A stretch of DNA of 64,000 nt from Micromonospora fulviviridis (GTDB lineage Bacteria; Actinomycetota; Actinomycetes; Mycobacteriales; Micromonosporaceae), in contig NZ_BMRA01000009.1 in NCBI RefSeq assembly GCF_014648395.1, positions 211,744-275,743 of the forward strand, read 5' to 3'. Both the position numbers and the translations under genes were made by a program. The stretch's first letter is position 1; every line of letters starts with the position of its first letter. Positions 30,969-39,705 of the stretch are shown here, in pieces. The notes beneath the pieces were generated by a model. That model searched no databases, was not told the origin of the DNA, and was given only the letters and a program-made list of their open reading frames with translations.

Positions 30969-32574
30969 CCGGAGCCACCGGCGTCAGCTCGCCCGCCTGC
31001 TCCGGCACGCTCACCGCGGCGGCCGGCTTCGGCAGGGTGAGGACGAACCGGGCGCCGTCGGCGTACGCGTCGTCCAGCCGCAGCGTGCCGCCGTGGTACT
31101 CGACGATCTTCTTGCAGATGGCCAGCCCGATGCCGGTGCCGTCGTAGGTGCCCCGCGGGTGCAGCCGCTGGAAGATCAGGAAGATCTTGTCGGCGTACCG
31201 GGGGTCGATGCCGATGCCGTTGTCGGCCACGGCGAACTCCCAACCGGCCGTGTCCTCGGTGACCGAGATGCGGATCCGGGGCGCCTGGTCGGGGCGGCGG
31301 AACTTCACCGCGTTGCCGAGCAGGTTCTGCCAGAGCATGGTGAGCAGCGTCGGGTCGCCGTGCACCACCGGCAGCGGGTCCGCCAGGATCTCGGCGCCCG
31401 CCTCGGCGATCGGGTCGGAGAGGTTCGACTCGGCCTGGGCGAGCGTGGCGGCCAGGTCCACCTCCCGGTCGTCGCGGTAGACCCGGCCGATCCGGGAGAA
31501 CGCCAGCAGGTCGTTGATCAGGTTCTGCATCCGGGTGGCCCCGTCCACCGCGTAGTCGATGTACTGCCGGGCCCGGTCGTCGAGCTGGTCGGCGTAGCGG
31601 CGTTGCAGCATCTGGCAGAACGACGCCACCTTGCGCAGCGGCTCCTGGAGGTCGTGCGAGGCCACGTAGGCGAACTGCTCCAGGTCCTCGTTGGACCGGC
31701 GCAGCTCGGCGGCCTGCTGTTCGAGCGCGTCCCGGTGCCGGCGGCTGGTGTTCAGCGCGTCGACCACCCGCTGCCGCATGGTCTCCACGTCCGCGGTGAG
31801 CCGGGCGATGTCGGCCGGACCCTCCGGGGCGAGGCGGTGCTCGAAGTCGCCGCCGGCGACCCGCCGCACCGAGGCGCCCAGCCGGTCCAGCGGGCGCAGC
31901 ACCGTGGTCCGGACCAGCACCGAGATGACGATGCTGGACAGCAGCAGGGTGGCGAGGATCGCCACGAAGAGGAGGTCCCGCAGCGCGCGGGCCCGGTCCA
32001 GGTCCGCCCGGCCGGCCGCCTGCACCCGGTCCAGCCGGGCCTCCAGACCGGTCAGCGCGGCCTGCGCGGCGTCGAACGCGAGCCCGCTCTGCCGTACCAC
32101 CGGGGCCAGCTCCGCCGCGCTCGCGCCGGCCCGGCGGGCGGCGATCAGCCGGGTCGGGTACTCGGCCCGCCAGCGCTCCGCGAGGGCCAGCGCGGCGTCC
32201 AGCTCACGCCGCGCCGCCGGCTCGTCGGCGAGCAGGTCGCGGGCGCGCCGCGCGGTCGCGCGCTCGGCGGCCACCCCCTCCTCGTACGGGCGCAGCAGCT
32301 CCGGATCGCCGGTGATGACGTACCCGCGGACCGCCGCCACCTGCTCCAGCAGCCCGCTCTCCAGCCGGCTCACCGCGGTGCGGGCCGGGGAGATCCGGTC
32401 GGCCAGCCGGTTGGAGACCGTGGCGGTGTGGGACAGGGCCACCGCGCCGACCCCGCCGCCGGCGAGCACCAGCACGGTCATCCCGAGCATCATGACGCTC
32501 AGCCGGCGGCTCGTGGTCATCCGCGCCGCGCGACCCTCGATGACGGGTCCGTGCGCCGCTGCTGTGTTGCTCAC
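30964..32574 (-). CDS. Membrane sensor histidine kinase with CHASE3-like sensor and HAMP domain
   Basis: This 536-residue protein has a first transmembrane helix (residues about 27-48) and an extracytoplasmic helical sensor (about 50-195; ESGLLEQVAAVRGYVITGDP is CHASE3-like). A second helix (about 201-221), a HAMP domain (RPLDRLGASVRRVAGGDFEH) and a coiled coil follow. The HisKA motif is FAYVASHDLQEPLRKV, with phospho-acceptor His307, and the ATPase domain has LWQNLLGNAVKFRR, VADNGIGID and GTGIGLAICKKIV. The 'SHDLQEPLRKV' type resembles phytochrome-like kinases. No response regulator is adjacent, so it is an orphan. The GTG start at 32574 lies 7 bp after TACTGT, suggesting leaderless expression. 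Confidence 0.92.
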   Translation of the reverse strand: MSNTAAAHGPVIEGRAARMTTSRRLSVMMLGMTVLVLAGGGVGAVALSHTATVSNRLADRISPARTAVSRLESGLLEQVAAVRGYVITGDPELLRPYEEGVAAERATARRARDLLADEPAARRELDAALALAERWRAEYPTRLIAARRAGASAAELAPVVRQSGLAFDAAQAALTGLEARLDRVQAAGRADLDRARALRDLLFVAILATLLLSSIVISVLVRTTVLRPLDRLGASVRRVAGGDFEHRLAPEGPADIARLTADVETMRQRVVDALNTSRRHRDALEQQAAELRRSNEDLEQFAYVASHDLQEPLRKVASFCQMLQRRYADQLDDRARQYIDYAVDGATRMQNLINDLLAFSRIGRVYRDDREVDLAATLAQAESNLSDPIAEAGAEILADPLPVVHGDPTLLTMLWQNLLGNAVKFRRPDQAPRIRISVTEDTAGWEFAVADNGIGIDPRYADKIFLIFQRLHPRGTYDGTGIGLAICKKIVEYHGGTLRLDDAYADGARFVLTLPKPAAAVSVPEQAGELTPVAPG

Positions 32575-32580
32575 GGCAGC

Positions 32581-32586
32581 ACAGTA
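32581..32586 (-). promoter_or_regulatory. Candidate -10 element for leaderless histidine-kinase mRNA
   Basis: TACTGT on the minus strand lies six bases before the GTG start, the spacing expected when transcription begins at the start codon. No convincing -35 is seen. Confidence 0.35.
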
Positions 32587-32732
32587 ACGGAGTGTCGGGA
32601 ATGTGGCGGGAGGGTCACTCCCGTCGAGGGCCGGTGCGGCCTATAGCCGCCAGCACCGCCGATCTGGCAGGGTCGAGCAGGTCTCCCCATAGTCGCAAGG
32701 ATATCGATTACGTCTGTGATCTTAATCCAGCT

Positions 32733-34592
32733 TCAGCTGCCTATGTCTTCTAGTGTGAATACTTGGTCAGCGCTCGGATATCCGGCTCTTTCAAGCGCCT
32801 GCGTTGCCTCAGGCACGTCTGCCGTATACAGAACAATAGCCAGACTGTCCCTGGCTCTTGACGCACACACATACAGCAGCCTGCGGGTGCGCTCAATCAC
32901 GCTATCCCTTCCCTCGGCTCGATTGGTTCTGTCGGTTATCGACAAAGGCCGCAGCCCCAACAGCTTCTCGTACGAGTAGAGTGACCACGACTCCTCATTA
33001 TCATCAAGGACCACGACTACCCGAGGAAACTCTGCCCCCTTAGTCCCATGCTGAGTCGAGTATGGTGAGGCCCGATTGATGTAGGAAACGTAGCCATCCA
33101 GCTCGCCTACGTCACAGGCCATGAGCGCTTCTAGTACTGATTTCGTCGCTTCGGGAAGCGCGATGTCGTTGTCATCCCTGGAGTCCAAGAACCCGGCGAG
33201 ACGGGGATCAAGAGTTACAAGCTCCGCTTCATGAGCTATTCGGAGCACTTCTCCCATGGAACCCGGTCCTCCTTGCTGTGCAGCACGCCTTAGCGCATGC
33301 ACCGCCTCTTTGGCGGCACTTAACGCCGTGTGCACCGAGACTGACCTGAGCGCTTCATCGCTTAATGCCGTGCCGTGTCGGCGTACGACCACGGCTGGGA
33401 CATCGCTGGAGGCGCCTCTGCACAATGGGAGGATACTGTTAATCAAGGGCGTTAGCGGCCATGCATTGCCTTCGTCAAACGCCTCACTGATCGATCCAGC
33501 ACCGCGTTGATGAAACGCCGCATAAAGGTTCTCGAAGCCCAGTCGGCGCGCCGCAAGCTTGTGCATAATTAGCAAGATCTTTGCCCCGGCGGGGGGGTCA
33601 AGCGTCCAGTTTCCAGAAGCGCTGTGTGAGTCAAGCCAGGTGCGAACCCTCTTCAGGGTCGTGGTACGTTCGCTGTCGGCCGGCAAGACAAAAAAGAAGA
33701 CCTCGCCGTGGCGCTGTGCTTCTTCCGGGAGCCCCGACACCTGATGCAACCCGTCGGCGCCAGCGCGAATGTGGTTGACAACACTGAGCACCTTCAGTGA
33801 TGATCTGAAGTTCTCGGGCTTCTTTACGATCTCCCAGCCCCGCTCTGCCGGAATATCACTGATGCCACCAAAGTGGATCCTTTGCATTGGGTCGCCAAAA
33901 AATCCAAGACATATCCTGTCCGGCTGTGTACGGCGGACATGAAGGAGTGCCTCTAGGACTCGAGGTTCGGTATCTTGGCTCTCGTCAACGAAGATGAACG
34001 GAAACTTGGCCGCCACGATTCTGGACAACAAGGGCCGCGACAAGAGCATCTCAGGCACCATCGAGAGGATGTCTGAGTGTCCAACGATCCCTCGGCCGTA
34101 GTCGCCCCCGACCCCGTATGTCCACGACCGAATACTCCTGGACCCAGCGAGTTGATGGGCTCGCTTCTCTTTTGCCGCACCGGCCCTCGAGGCCCTGCGG
34201 GGATCTCCGGACGCCCCTGCCTCTGCTAGTTCGTCGATCTTCCGTTGCAGGTGACGTTGAACCCAGCCACCAATGTCTGCTTGAAACGGAGAGATTATCC
34301 TCCAAAGGAAACTGTGAATAGTTGATACATGGACCAAGGGATTACTGCCGACCTCTTGGAAGATTTCCTCCGCAGCTACCTCAGTGTAGGTAATACATGC
34401 GATCTGCTGGCCCTTTGCCGACAATACGTCGCCCTTGACTGCGGCGACGTGTGCAAGTGCTTTGACCAGGGACGTCGTCTTTCCCGAGCCTGCTCCGGCC
34501 ACAACAGAGAAGCTTGGTGATGGTTCAGACCCCAGGATCCGCTTGAGCTGTGCATCCGCATCAGTGTCAGGAGCCAACGTCCTTGCCGTCAC
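32733..34592 (-). CDS. gajB: UvrD/Rep-type SF1 helicase, GajB-like
   Basis: This 619-residue protein starts at GTG 34592, right after the TAA of the nuclease gene, with GAGGAGG 5 bp before. SF1A motifs are complete: Walker A VVAGAGSGKTTSLVKAL (about 31-47), Ia ACITYTEVAAEEIF, Ib VSTIHSFLWRII, Walker B FIFVDESQDTEP (about 199-210), III CLGFFGDPMQRIH, IV ENFRSS, V TQHGTKGAEFPRVVVVLDD and VI RRLLYVCASRARDSLAI. In Gabija, GajB senses DNA ends or single strands generated during infection and works with the GajA nuclease. It is longer than the roughly 500-aa described GajB. Composition is foreign. A generic repair helicase is possible, but the nuclease partner argues for defence. Confidence 0.85.
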   Translation of the reverse strand: MTARTLAPDTDADAQLKRILGSEPSPSFSVVAGAGSGKTTSLVKALAHVAAVKGDVLSAKGQQIACITYTEVAAEEIFQEVGSNPLVHVSTIHSFLWRIISPFQADIGGWVQRHLQRKIDELAEAGASGDPRRASRAGAAKEKRAHQLAGSRSIRSWTYGVGGDYGRGIVGHSDILSMVPEMLLSRPLLSRIVAAKFPFIFVDESQDTEPRVLEALLHVRRTQPDRICLGFFGDPMQRIHFGGISDIPAERGWEIVKKPENFRSSLKVLSVVNHIRAGADGLHQVSGLPEEAQRHGEVFFFVLPADSERTTTLKRVRTWLDSHSASGNWTLDPPAGAKILLIMHKLAARRLGFENLYAAFHQRGAGSISEAFDEGNAWPLTPLINSILPLCRGASSDVPAVVVRRHGTALSDEALRSVSVHTALSAAKEAVHALRRAAQQGGPGSMGEVLRIAHEAELVTLDPRLAGFLDSRDDNDIALPEATKSVLEALMACDVGELDGYVSYINRASPYSTQHGTKGAEFPRVVVVLDDNEESWSLYSYEKLLGLRPLSITDRTNRAEGRDSVIERTRRLLYVCASRARDSLAIVLYTADVPEATQALERAGYPSADQVFTLEDIGS

Positions 34593-36746
34593 TTAGCCCT
34601 CCTCGACGTCGGTCGCGGACGTCTCAGGCCCGAGCAGTTCGTCCGCCAGCCAGGATAAGCCGTTCACAATATAGTGAGGGGCGGCCCAAGACTCCGGATC
34701 TTTTGCGATGAGCCCCATGGCAAACGATGTCTTCTCGAATGACTTAACTCTTTTGTGCAGCTTCTCATGCAACTCGTTAGCCGCGAGTGATTCGCTTCCA
34801 CTAATGCCTAAGCCCAGCCCTTGCTGGGCGGAATCTTGGGACCATCTTAGGTTCTGTAACGCGAATGCTTCTTCGAATGTGCGCCCTGCCAGCTCTAAAC
34901 TTTCTCCATTCCATGTGACTGGCTGCTTAGTCTGGAAGGCTATACGTACCTTGCCCGCTTGGCCCTCGGCTCCCGGGGGGCACTTCTCCTTGTCGCTCAG
35001 TTCTAACAGCTCAGCAATTCCGTCTACACTGGGGAGCCAGGCTCGCAAGGTTTCGTTGGAGGTTCTTGCCTTAGCCGTCGTCGTCATGCAGGCGGAGCCC
35101 GCCTTTTGTCCTGATGCTTCATTGTCTTCTCCATATACGCTATCTAGGTCTGTAATGACGAGGGTGGTAAGCCCCAGGAACTCGAGCAGGCTCCGAAACT
35201 TGTGCGCGAAGGCGCCACCGAGCTCTAGGATCGTCAAATGGCATTGCCGAAGTGCGGGGGTCGCCTTATGGATAATTAGTGGAACTAGGAGTCGCTCGAC
35301 ATTTCCCTCGACTAAGACCGCGGCATCAGCGAAGAAGAGGTCGCAATGGGTGAGCTTTAAGTATCTCCGTATGAACTCTCTAGTTTCTTGCTCCTCGTTA
35401 TTGTGAAATGTTGAGAGGTTGCGCACGTCGCTGTGCAATATGTTGCCATCAGGGCCGGACCGCTTGAAGTATCTGATGGGCTCGAAGTTTGATTCATAGA
35501 TAACATGCGCTGAGTGTGTCGTCACGATCATCTGTGTAGTGAAGTGCAACGGCATGGGTGGAAGGATGTCGCGAATCTTCCTAATAAAGACCTGTTGCAA
35601 CTGGGCATGCAGGTGCGCCTCTGGCTCCTCAATCATAATGAGATGGATCGGTGGCGTTTCTTCAGCGACCTCCGTCCAGGCATGATGGAAGTCGAGAACT
35701 TCTACAACCATGTAGATGAGGTTCTTGAAGCCTAGGCCGTTGTAGTGATCGGGAAGCGTTGTGGTTTGACTCACATCACCGGTGCTGGTCTGAGGCAGTG
35801 CGTAGTGGACGCGGGCACTCGTATTGAGGATGCTCTCCGGGTTGAAAGAGGCCTTGATCACCAAGCTTGGGTTAGTTAGGCCGGGGTAACCTAGTTGCGT
35901 TAGCTTTTCCAGTGTTGACCCGAAGACTTTGGCAAAATGGGCATTGAGCTTTTCCTCTGATTCTGAGATGGCGTTTAGCGCCTCGAGGTCTTCGTTGCGC
36001 TTCTCCAAGTTCCTTGAATAGAACCTGCTAAGCCGTTTGGAGAGTTCCTCGGCTCGGCCGCGTGAATCCGTGTCCGTGAGGTGTCGTTGCGCACTCAGAA
36101 AGTCAACTCGGATCAGGGATTCGAGCTTCTTTGCCGATCCTGAATCGGATGATCCAAGGACGTACGGTGTATATGACTCATTCGGGTTGCCGTCATCGTC
36201 GCACTGCTGAGAGTCGAGTACCGAGTATCGAATCCCATATTCGGATCGTAGTCGCCGCGTCAGGTAGTCTGTGAGATCCTCAGGCCAGGGTTTGTAGTGC
36301 GATTCCGGTTTAAGGGCTTCGATATCGATAGCGTCTAGCGCCTCGTGAAAATTGGTTATGAGGGATAAATGGTCCCGTGGCATGTATTCCAGACGCACGC
36401 CCACAGGCTGCTCGCTATTCCACTCCAGGGTTGGGATGAAATCAACTACACGATGCAAGTTCTCGTCATCGACCACGAACCACAGGTCTAGAACGATTCG
36501 GGGTAAGCTTGTCTCTGGGTCGTCCCTCTCTGGGTTAAATTCGCTGAACTGGTTCCAGCAGTCCGCACTGAAATCGTACAGCTGGAACTGGCCCTTCTGG
36601 TTCCCGAGGAATAGTGGAAAGACGTGGGTGGCCGACGTCTTTCCACTATTGTTGGCGCCCACGAAGATCGTCGTTTCCTCGTCAAGCATGACATGGACGT
36701 TCTTGAGGCGTCGGAAATTCTTGACCCGAAACGACTTGAGGTGCAT
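34593..36746 (-). CDS. gajA: OLD-family ATPase/TOPRIM nuclease, GajA-like
   Basis: This protein of about 717 aa uses ATG 36746 (a TTG four codons upstream is possible). The N-terminal ABC-type ATPase starts MHLKSFRVKNFRRLKNV and has Walker A FVGANNSGKTSATHVF (about 29-44), a GLGFKNLIYMVVEVL signature segment, Walker B LIMIEEPEAHLHAQLQQ (near 370-386) and the switch His in IVTTHSAHVIYE. The C-terminal TOPRIM domain follows, with AAVLVEGNVERLLVP (catalytic Glu near 480) and LVITDLDSV (Asp-x-Asp near 533-535). This is the class 2 OLD layout, next to a UvrD helicase, as in Gabija, where GajA cuts phage DNA when nucleotides are depleted. It is longer than described GajA (about 580 aa). It is probably acquired by transfer. 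Confidence 0.87.
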   Translation of the reverse strand: MHLKSFRVKNFRRLKNVHVMLDEETTIFVGANNSGKTSATHVFPLFLGNQKGQFQLYDFSADCWNQFSEFNPERDDPETSLPRIVLDLWFVVDDENLHRVVDFIPTLEWNSEQPVGVRLEYMPRDHLSLITNFHEALDAIDIEALKPESHYKPWPEDLTDYLTRRLRSEYGIRYSVLDSQQCDDDGNPNESYTPYVLGSSDSGSAKKLESLIRVDFLSAQRHLTDTDSRGRAEELSKRLSRFYSRNLEKRNEDLEALNAISESEEKLNAHFAKVFGSTLEKLTQLGYPGLTNPSLVIKASFNPESILNTSARVHYALPQTSTGDVSQTTTLPDHYNGLGFKNLIYMVVEVLDFHHAWTEVAEETPPIHLIMIEEPEAHLHAQLQQVFIRKIRDILPPMPLHFTTQMIVTTHSAHVIYESNFEPIRYFKRSGPDGNILHSDVRNLSTFHNNEEQETREFIRRYLKLTHCDLFFADAAVLVEGNVERLLVPLIIHKATPALRQCHLTILELGGAFAHKFRSLLEFLGLTTLVITDLDSVYGEDNEASGQKAGSACMTTTAKARTSNETLRAWLPSVDGIAELLELSDKEKCPPGAEGQAGKVRIAFQTKQPVTWNGESLELAGRTFEEAFALQNLRWSQDSAQQGLGLGISGSESLAANELHEKLHKRVKSFEKTSFAMGLIAKDPESWAAPHYIVNGLSWLADELLGPETSATDVEEG

Positions 36747-37156
36747 AGTTCCGCCCAATGCTGAAGTCTACGAAAACCCGTTGGGTGTCCTTGCCTCAAC
36801 GGCCAACGCCAATGGGGTGCGGCCGTTGAGTCTCGCATATCCGGAGCGCTGGTCGTGGACGGATGAGTGGTACCGATGGCTGGTATTTGGACCGCATCGG
36901 ATGAGGCTCGATGGTCCTAGCCGCCGATGGTCGGCTGTACTCGGTGATAGCTAGGTCGTAGTCATGTGTCGTGCAGCCACGGAGTCCCACTGAGGCCTGA
37001 TGTTCGGAGCTCCATCAGCTGGTAGCGGCAGCCCCACCAGCATCGGCGAGAGGAACGGGCGCCGGCGCGGACCAGGCAGTCGCGCCGATGCCACCTCGCC
37101 CGCGGTCCTGCGATCCCATGCTGTGCTCACCGCACACAATGGATGTGTCGCGGCGC
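36747..37156. other. Gene-free right flank of the island
   Basis: These 410 bases lie between the GajA start and the end of the anti-sigma gene. Composition grades from moderate to high G+C. The first 40 or so bases must hold the defence-operon promoter; TAGACT on the minus strand about 20 bp before the ATG is a possible -10 without a clear -35. Short ORFs here have no coding character. I see no repeats, tRNA remnant or recombinase fragment. Confidence 0.5.
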
Positions 37157-37996
37157 TCAGTCGAGCAGCCCGCCCCCGGTGGGCAGCGGCAGACCGGGCA
37201 GCGGCAGGCCCGGCACGGAGACCGACACCGACACCGACGGCAGTGGCAGCCGGGGCAGCGGCAGCAGGGGACTGTCGGCCGGGGCGGGCGATCCGCTGGT
37301 CCCGGGCCTGGGCGAGCCGCCCGTGGAGGCGGGGCCCGGCCGGGGCGCACCGGTGCGGGTGGGGCTCGGCACGGCGGTGGGCGCGGGGGTGGCCGGGGCG
37401 GAGCCGGCCGGCGCGGCGCTCGGCGGCGCGGCCACCGCCCGGGCCGCCGCCAGGTCGCGGGCCAGCACGTCGAGCGCGGCGCCCAGCCGGGCGACCGCCG
37501 CCGGGTCCTCGACCCGGGCCAGGTCCCGGCGGGCCTGCGCGATCAGCGCCTCGGCGTCGTCGAGCCGGCCGGCGTCCAGGGCCGCGCGGGCCCGGTCGAC
37601 GGTGTCCTCGATGCCGCGCACCTCGGCCTGCTGCGGGTGCAGCAGCTTGGTCAGCGACCAGAGCGGGCTGCCCGGGCCGGCGTCGCGGCTGCTGATGCCG
37701 AGCCCGGAGACCAGGGCCAGCAGCGCCAGGGCGGCGGCCGCCAGCCGCAGCGTCCAGGGGCGGGGCCGCCGGACCGCCGGCCGCGCAGGCACCTCCTCGA
37801 CGGCGTCCGGCGCGGCGGGGCGTACCCCGGTGGGTTCCTCGGCGAGGTCGGACCGCCACGCGGCGAGCAGCCCGGCGAGCGCGTCGTCGTCGGGCGCGGG
37901 CTCGCCGCGGCCGAGCGCGTCGAGCAGCGCGTCGTCGCGGGCGATGGTCCCCAGGTCCATCGCCTCGTCGCCGTCGCCCGGCATCCGCCCGGTCAT
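37157..37996 (-). CDS. RsdA-like anti-sigma factor (SigD-binding), membrane-anchored
   Basis: This 279-residue protein overlaps the sigma-factor stop (ATGA). The N-terminal segment (IARDDALLDALGRGEPAPDD, then LAGLLAAWRSDLAEE) matches the short sigma-D-binding domain of RsdA-type anti-sigma factors. One transmembrane helix (WTLRLAAAALALLALVSGLG, about residues 81-100) is followed by an extracellular helical region (VDRARAALDAGRLDDAEALI) and a long Pro/Ser/Thr-rich tail. The tail has repeated proline-leucine and serine-valine runs. It would hold the sigma factor at the membrane until released, probably by proteolysis. Its C-terminal part is low complexity and poorly conserved. Confidence 0.85.
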   Translation of the reverse strand: MTGRMPGDGDEAMDLGTIARDDALLDALGRGEPAPDDDALAGLLAAWRSDLAEEPTGVRPAAPDAVEEVPARPAVRRPRPWTLRLAAAALALLALVSGLGISSRDAGPGSPLWSLTKLLHPQQAEVRGIEDTVDRARAALDAGRLDDAEALIAQARRDLARVEDPAAVARLGAALDVLARDLAAARAVAAPPSAAPAGSAPATPAPTAVPSPTRTGAPRPGPASTGGSPRPGTSGSPAPADSPLLPLPRLPLPSVSVSVSVPGLPLPGLPLPTGGGLLD

Positions 37997-38571
37997 GCCG
38001 CCACCTCGTCCAGTGAGCCCCCGGCCAGGGTACGGAGCCGGGCCAGGGCACGGGACTGGGCCATCCGGACCGCGGCCGCCGACATGCCGACGACGTCCCC
38101 GACCTCCTCGGCGGAGAGGCCCACCGCGACCCGCAGCAGGACGATCTCCCGCTGCACGTCGGGAAGCCGGCTGAGCAGGGCGGACAGCCGCCGGGCCAGG
38201 TCGCTCGCCACCGCCTGCTGCTCGGGCCCCGGCGCGGCGTCGGGCCGCTCCACCGGGGTCTCGGTGGGGGTGACCGCGGCGTCCCGGACGGCGGAGCGCT
38301 GGGCGTCGGCCACCTTGTGCGCGGCGATGCCGTAGACGAACGCGGCGAACGGGACGCCCTGCTCACGGTAGCGGGGGAGGGCGCGCAGCACGGCCACGCA
38401 CACCTCCTGGGCGACGTCGTCAGCGGTGGTGTAGGCCCCGCCCACCCGGCCCAGCCGGGCCCGGCAGTAGCGGACCAGCCCCGGACGCACGCCGACCAGC
38501 ACCGCCTCGACCGCCGCCGGGTCGCCCCCGGCGGCCCGGCGGACGAGCTCGGACTCGATCACTGTCGTCAT
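37993..38571 (-). CDS. Sigma-70 family RNA polymerase sigma factor, SigD/ShbA-like
   Basis: This 192-residue ECF-length sigma factor has region 2 (YTTADDVAQEVCVAVLRALP and FAAFVYGIAAHKVADAQRSA) and region 4 (RLSALLSRLPDVQREIVLLR, then LSAEEVGDVVGMSAAAVRMA). The 'F-x-x-F-V-Y-G-I-A-x-x-K-V-A-D-A-x-R' signature is characteristic of the SigD/ShbA group, which in actinobacteria controls genes including the principal sigma factor (Streptomyces) or housekeeping/ribosomal functions (mycobacteria). The coupled RsdA-like gene supports SigD-type control. The ATG at 38571 faces the divergent Mce operon across a 165-bp gap; I could not define a confident promoter for either. Confidence 0.88.
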   Translation of the reverse strand: MTTVIESELVRRAAGGDPAAVEAVLVGVRPGLVRYCRARLGRVGGAYTTADDVAQEVCVAVLRALPRYREQGVPFAAFVYGIAAHKVADAQRSAVRDAAVTPTETPVERPDAAPGPEQQAVASDLARRLSALLSRLPDVQREIVLLRVAVGLSAEEVGDVVGMSAAAVRMAQSRALARLRTLAGGSLDEVAA

Positions 38572-38736
38572 GGCGTTCGCGGAACATCCTCATCACCGGC
38601 CGGTTTCCGGCACGTTATCCACACCTCCGGGGTTTTGCATAGCTCGCCGCCCGTCCCCGACCGGTGACCCAAAGTAGTTGTTGCGCCCCGCCGCCCCCGC
38701 CCGATGTTCCAGGTGGGACACGAAGGGAGGGGAGCG

Positions 38737-39705
38737 ATGGGCGTCGAGGTCGCGGTACGTGGACTGACCAAGTCCTTCGGCGGGCACCCGGTCTGGTCGG
38801 ACCTCACCCTGACCCTGCCCGCGGGGGAGATCTCCGTCCTGTTGGGACCCTCCGGCACCGGCAAGTCGGTGTTCCTCAAGACGCTGGTCGGGCTGCTCCG
38901 ACCCGACCGGGGCTCCGTCGTCATCGAGGGCCGGGACCTGCCGAAGCTCTCCGAACGCGAGCTGTACGAGGTGCGCAAGCTGTTCGGCGTGCTGTTCCAG
39001 GACGGCGCGCTGTTCGGCTCGATGACCATCTACGACAACGTGGCGTTCCCGCTGCGCGAGCACACCCGCCGCTCCGAGTCGGAGATCCGGGCCGTGGTGA
39101 CCGAGAAGCTGGAGATGGTCGGCCTGGTCGGGGCCGAGCACAAGCTGCCCGGCGAGATCTCCGGCGGGATGCGCAAGCGGGCCGGGCTGGCCCGCGCGCT
39201 CGTCCTCGACCCGCAGATCATCCTCTTCGACGAGCCGGACTCCGGGCTGGACCCGGTGCGCACCGCCTACCTCAACCAGCTCATCGTCGACCTCAACCAG
39301 CGCACCGGGGCGACCTTCCTGATCGTCACCCACGACATCAACACGGCCCGGACCGTGCCGGACAACATCGGCCTGATCTACCACGGGCACCTGGCCATGT
39401 TCGGGCCGCGGGAGATGCTGCTGTCCAGCACCGAGCCGGTGGTCCGGCAGTTCCTCAACGCGCAGCGGATCGGCCCGATCGGGATGGCCGAGGAGAAGGA
39501 CGCCGAGGAGCTGGCGGCCGAGGCGCAGGCCGGCGTGGAGCTGCCGCCGTTGCCGCCGATCCCGCTGCAACTGCCCCCGTCGGACGGGCGGCCGCGCCGC
39601 GCCGAGCGCCCGCCCGGGCAGTGGTGCCGCGAAAACGGCGTCACCCCGCCGCCCGGGTCGTTCGAGGGCCGCTGGGCGCCCGAACCGAGTGAGGTGGTCC
39701 GGTGA
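38737..39705 (+). CDS. Mce-system ABC transporter ATP-binding protein (MlaF/MceG-like)
   Basis: This protein of about 322 aa starts at ATG 38737, where GGGAGGGGAG precedes; the longer ATG at 38704 lacks a good site. Motifs are Walker A LLGPSGTGKSVFLKTLVG, a Q-loop region (LFGVLFQDGALFGSMT), signature ISGGMRKRAGLARAL, Walker B IILFDEPDSGLDPVRT and switch His IVTHDINTA. The 'DEPDSGLDPVRTAYLNQLI' form is typical of Mkl/MlaF ATPases. A Pro-rich tail of about 60 residues follows the domain. It powers the YrbE permeases that follow (ATGA/GTGA overlap). Mycobacteria encode this ATPase away from the mce operons, so having it first in the operon makes this system self-contained. Confidence 0.94.
   Translation: MGVEVAVRGLTKSFGGHPVWSDLTLTLPAGEISVLLGPSGTGKSVFLKTLVGLLRPDRGSVVIEGRDLPKLSERELYEVRKLFGVLFQDGALFGSMTIYDNVAFPLREHTRRSESEIRAVVTEKLEMVGLVGAEHKLPGEISGGMRKRAGLARALVLDPQIILFDEPDSGLDPVRTAYLNQLIVDLNQRTGATFLIVTHDINTARTVPDNIGLIYHGHLAMFGPREMLLSSTEPVVRQFLNAQRIGPIGMAEEKDAEELAAEAQAGVELPPLPPIPLQLPPSDGRPRRAERPPGQWCRENGVTPPPGSFEGRWAPEPSEVVR

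Larger units (their letters stand above)
32690..37140. other. Lower-GC genomic island carrying a Gabija-type defence module
   Basis: Base composition changes abruptly near 32690 and returns to host level near 37000-37140. One interior line (35821-35880) is 50% G+C, against 75% in host line 39121-39180. Codons such as CTA, ACT, CCA and TTG (for example near 35865-35885), rare in the neighbours, are common. It interrupts an otherwise high-GC minus-strand region. I found no integrase, insertion sequence, tRNA or flanking direct repeat, so boundaries are approximate and the transfer mechanism is unknown. Confidence 0.75.

Noticed and set aside
36352-36954. 200-codon plus-strand frame across the start of the GajA-like gene
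   Set aside because: It is antisense to the ATPase N-terminus and lacks a ribosome site and recognisable domains.
32590-37150. Direct repeats or an att site flanking the defence island
   Set aside because: I compared both edges by eye and found no convincing repeat and no tRNA end.
37157-37300. Apparent repeats of proline-leucine and serine-valine codons at the end of the anti-sigma gene
   Set aside because: This is low-complexity protein tail sequence, not a nucleotide repeat array or CRISPR.
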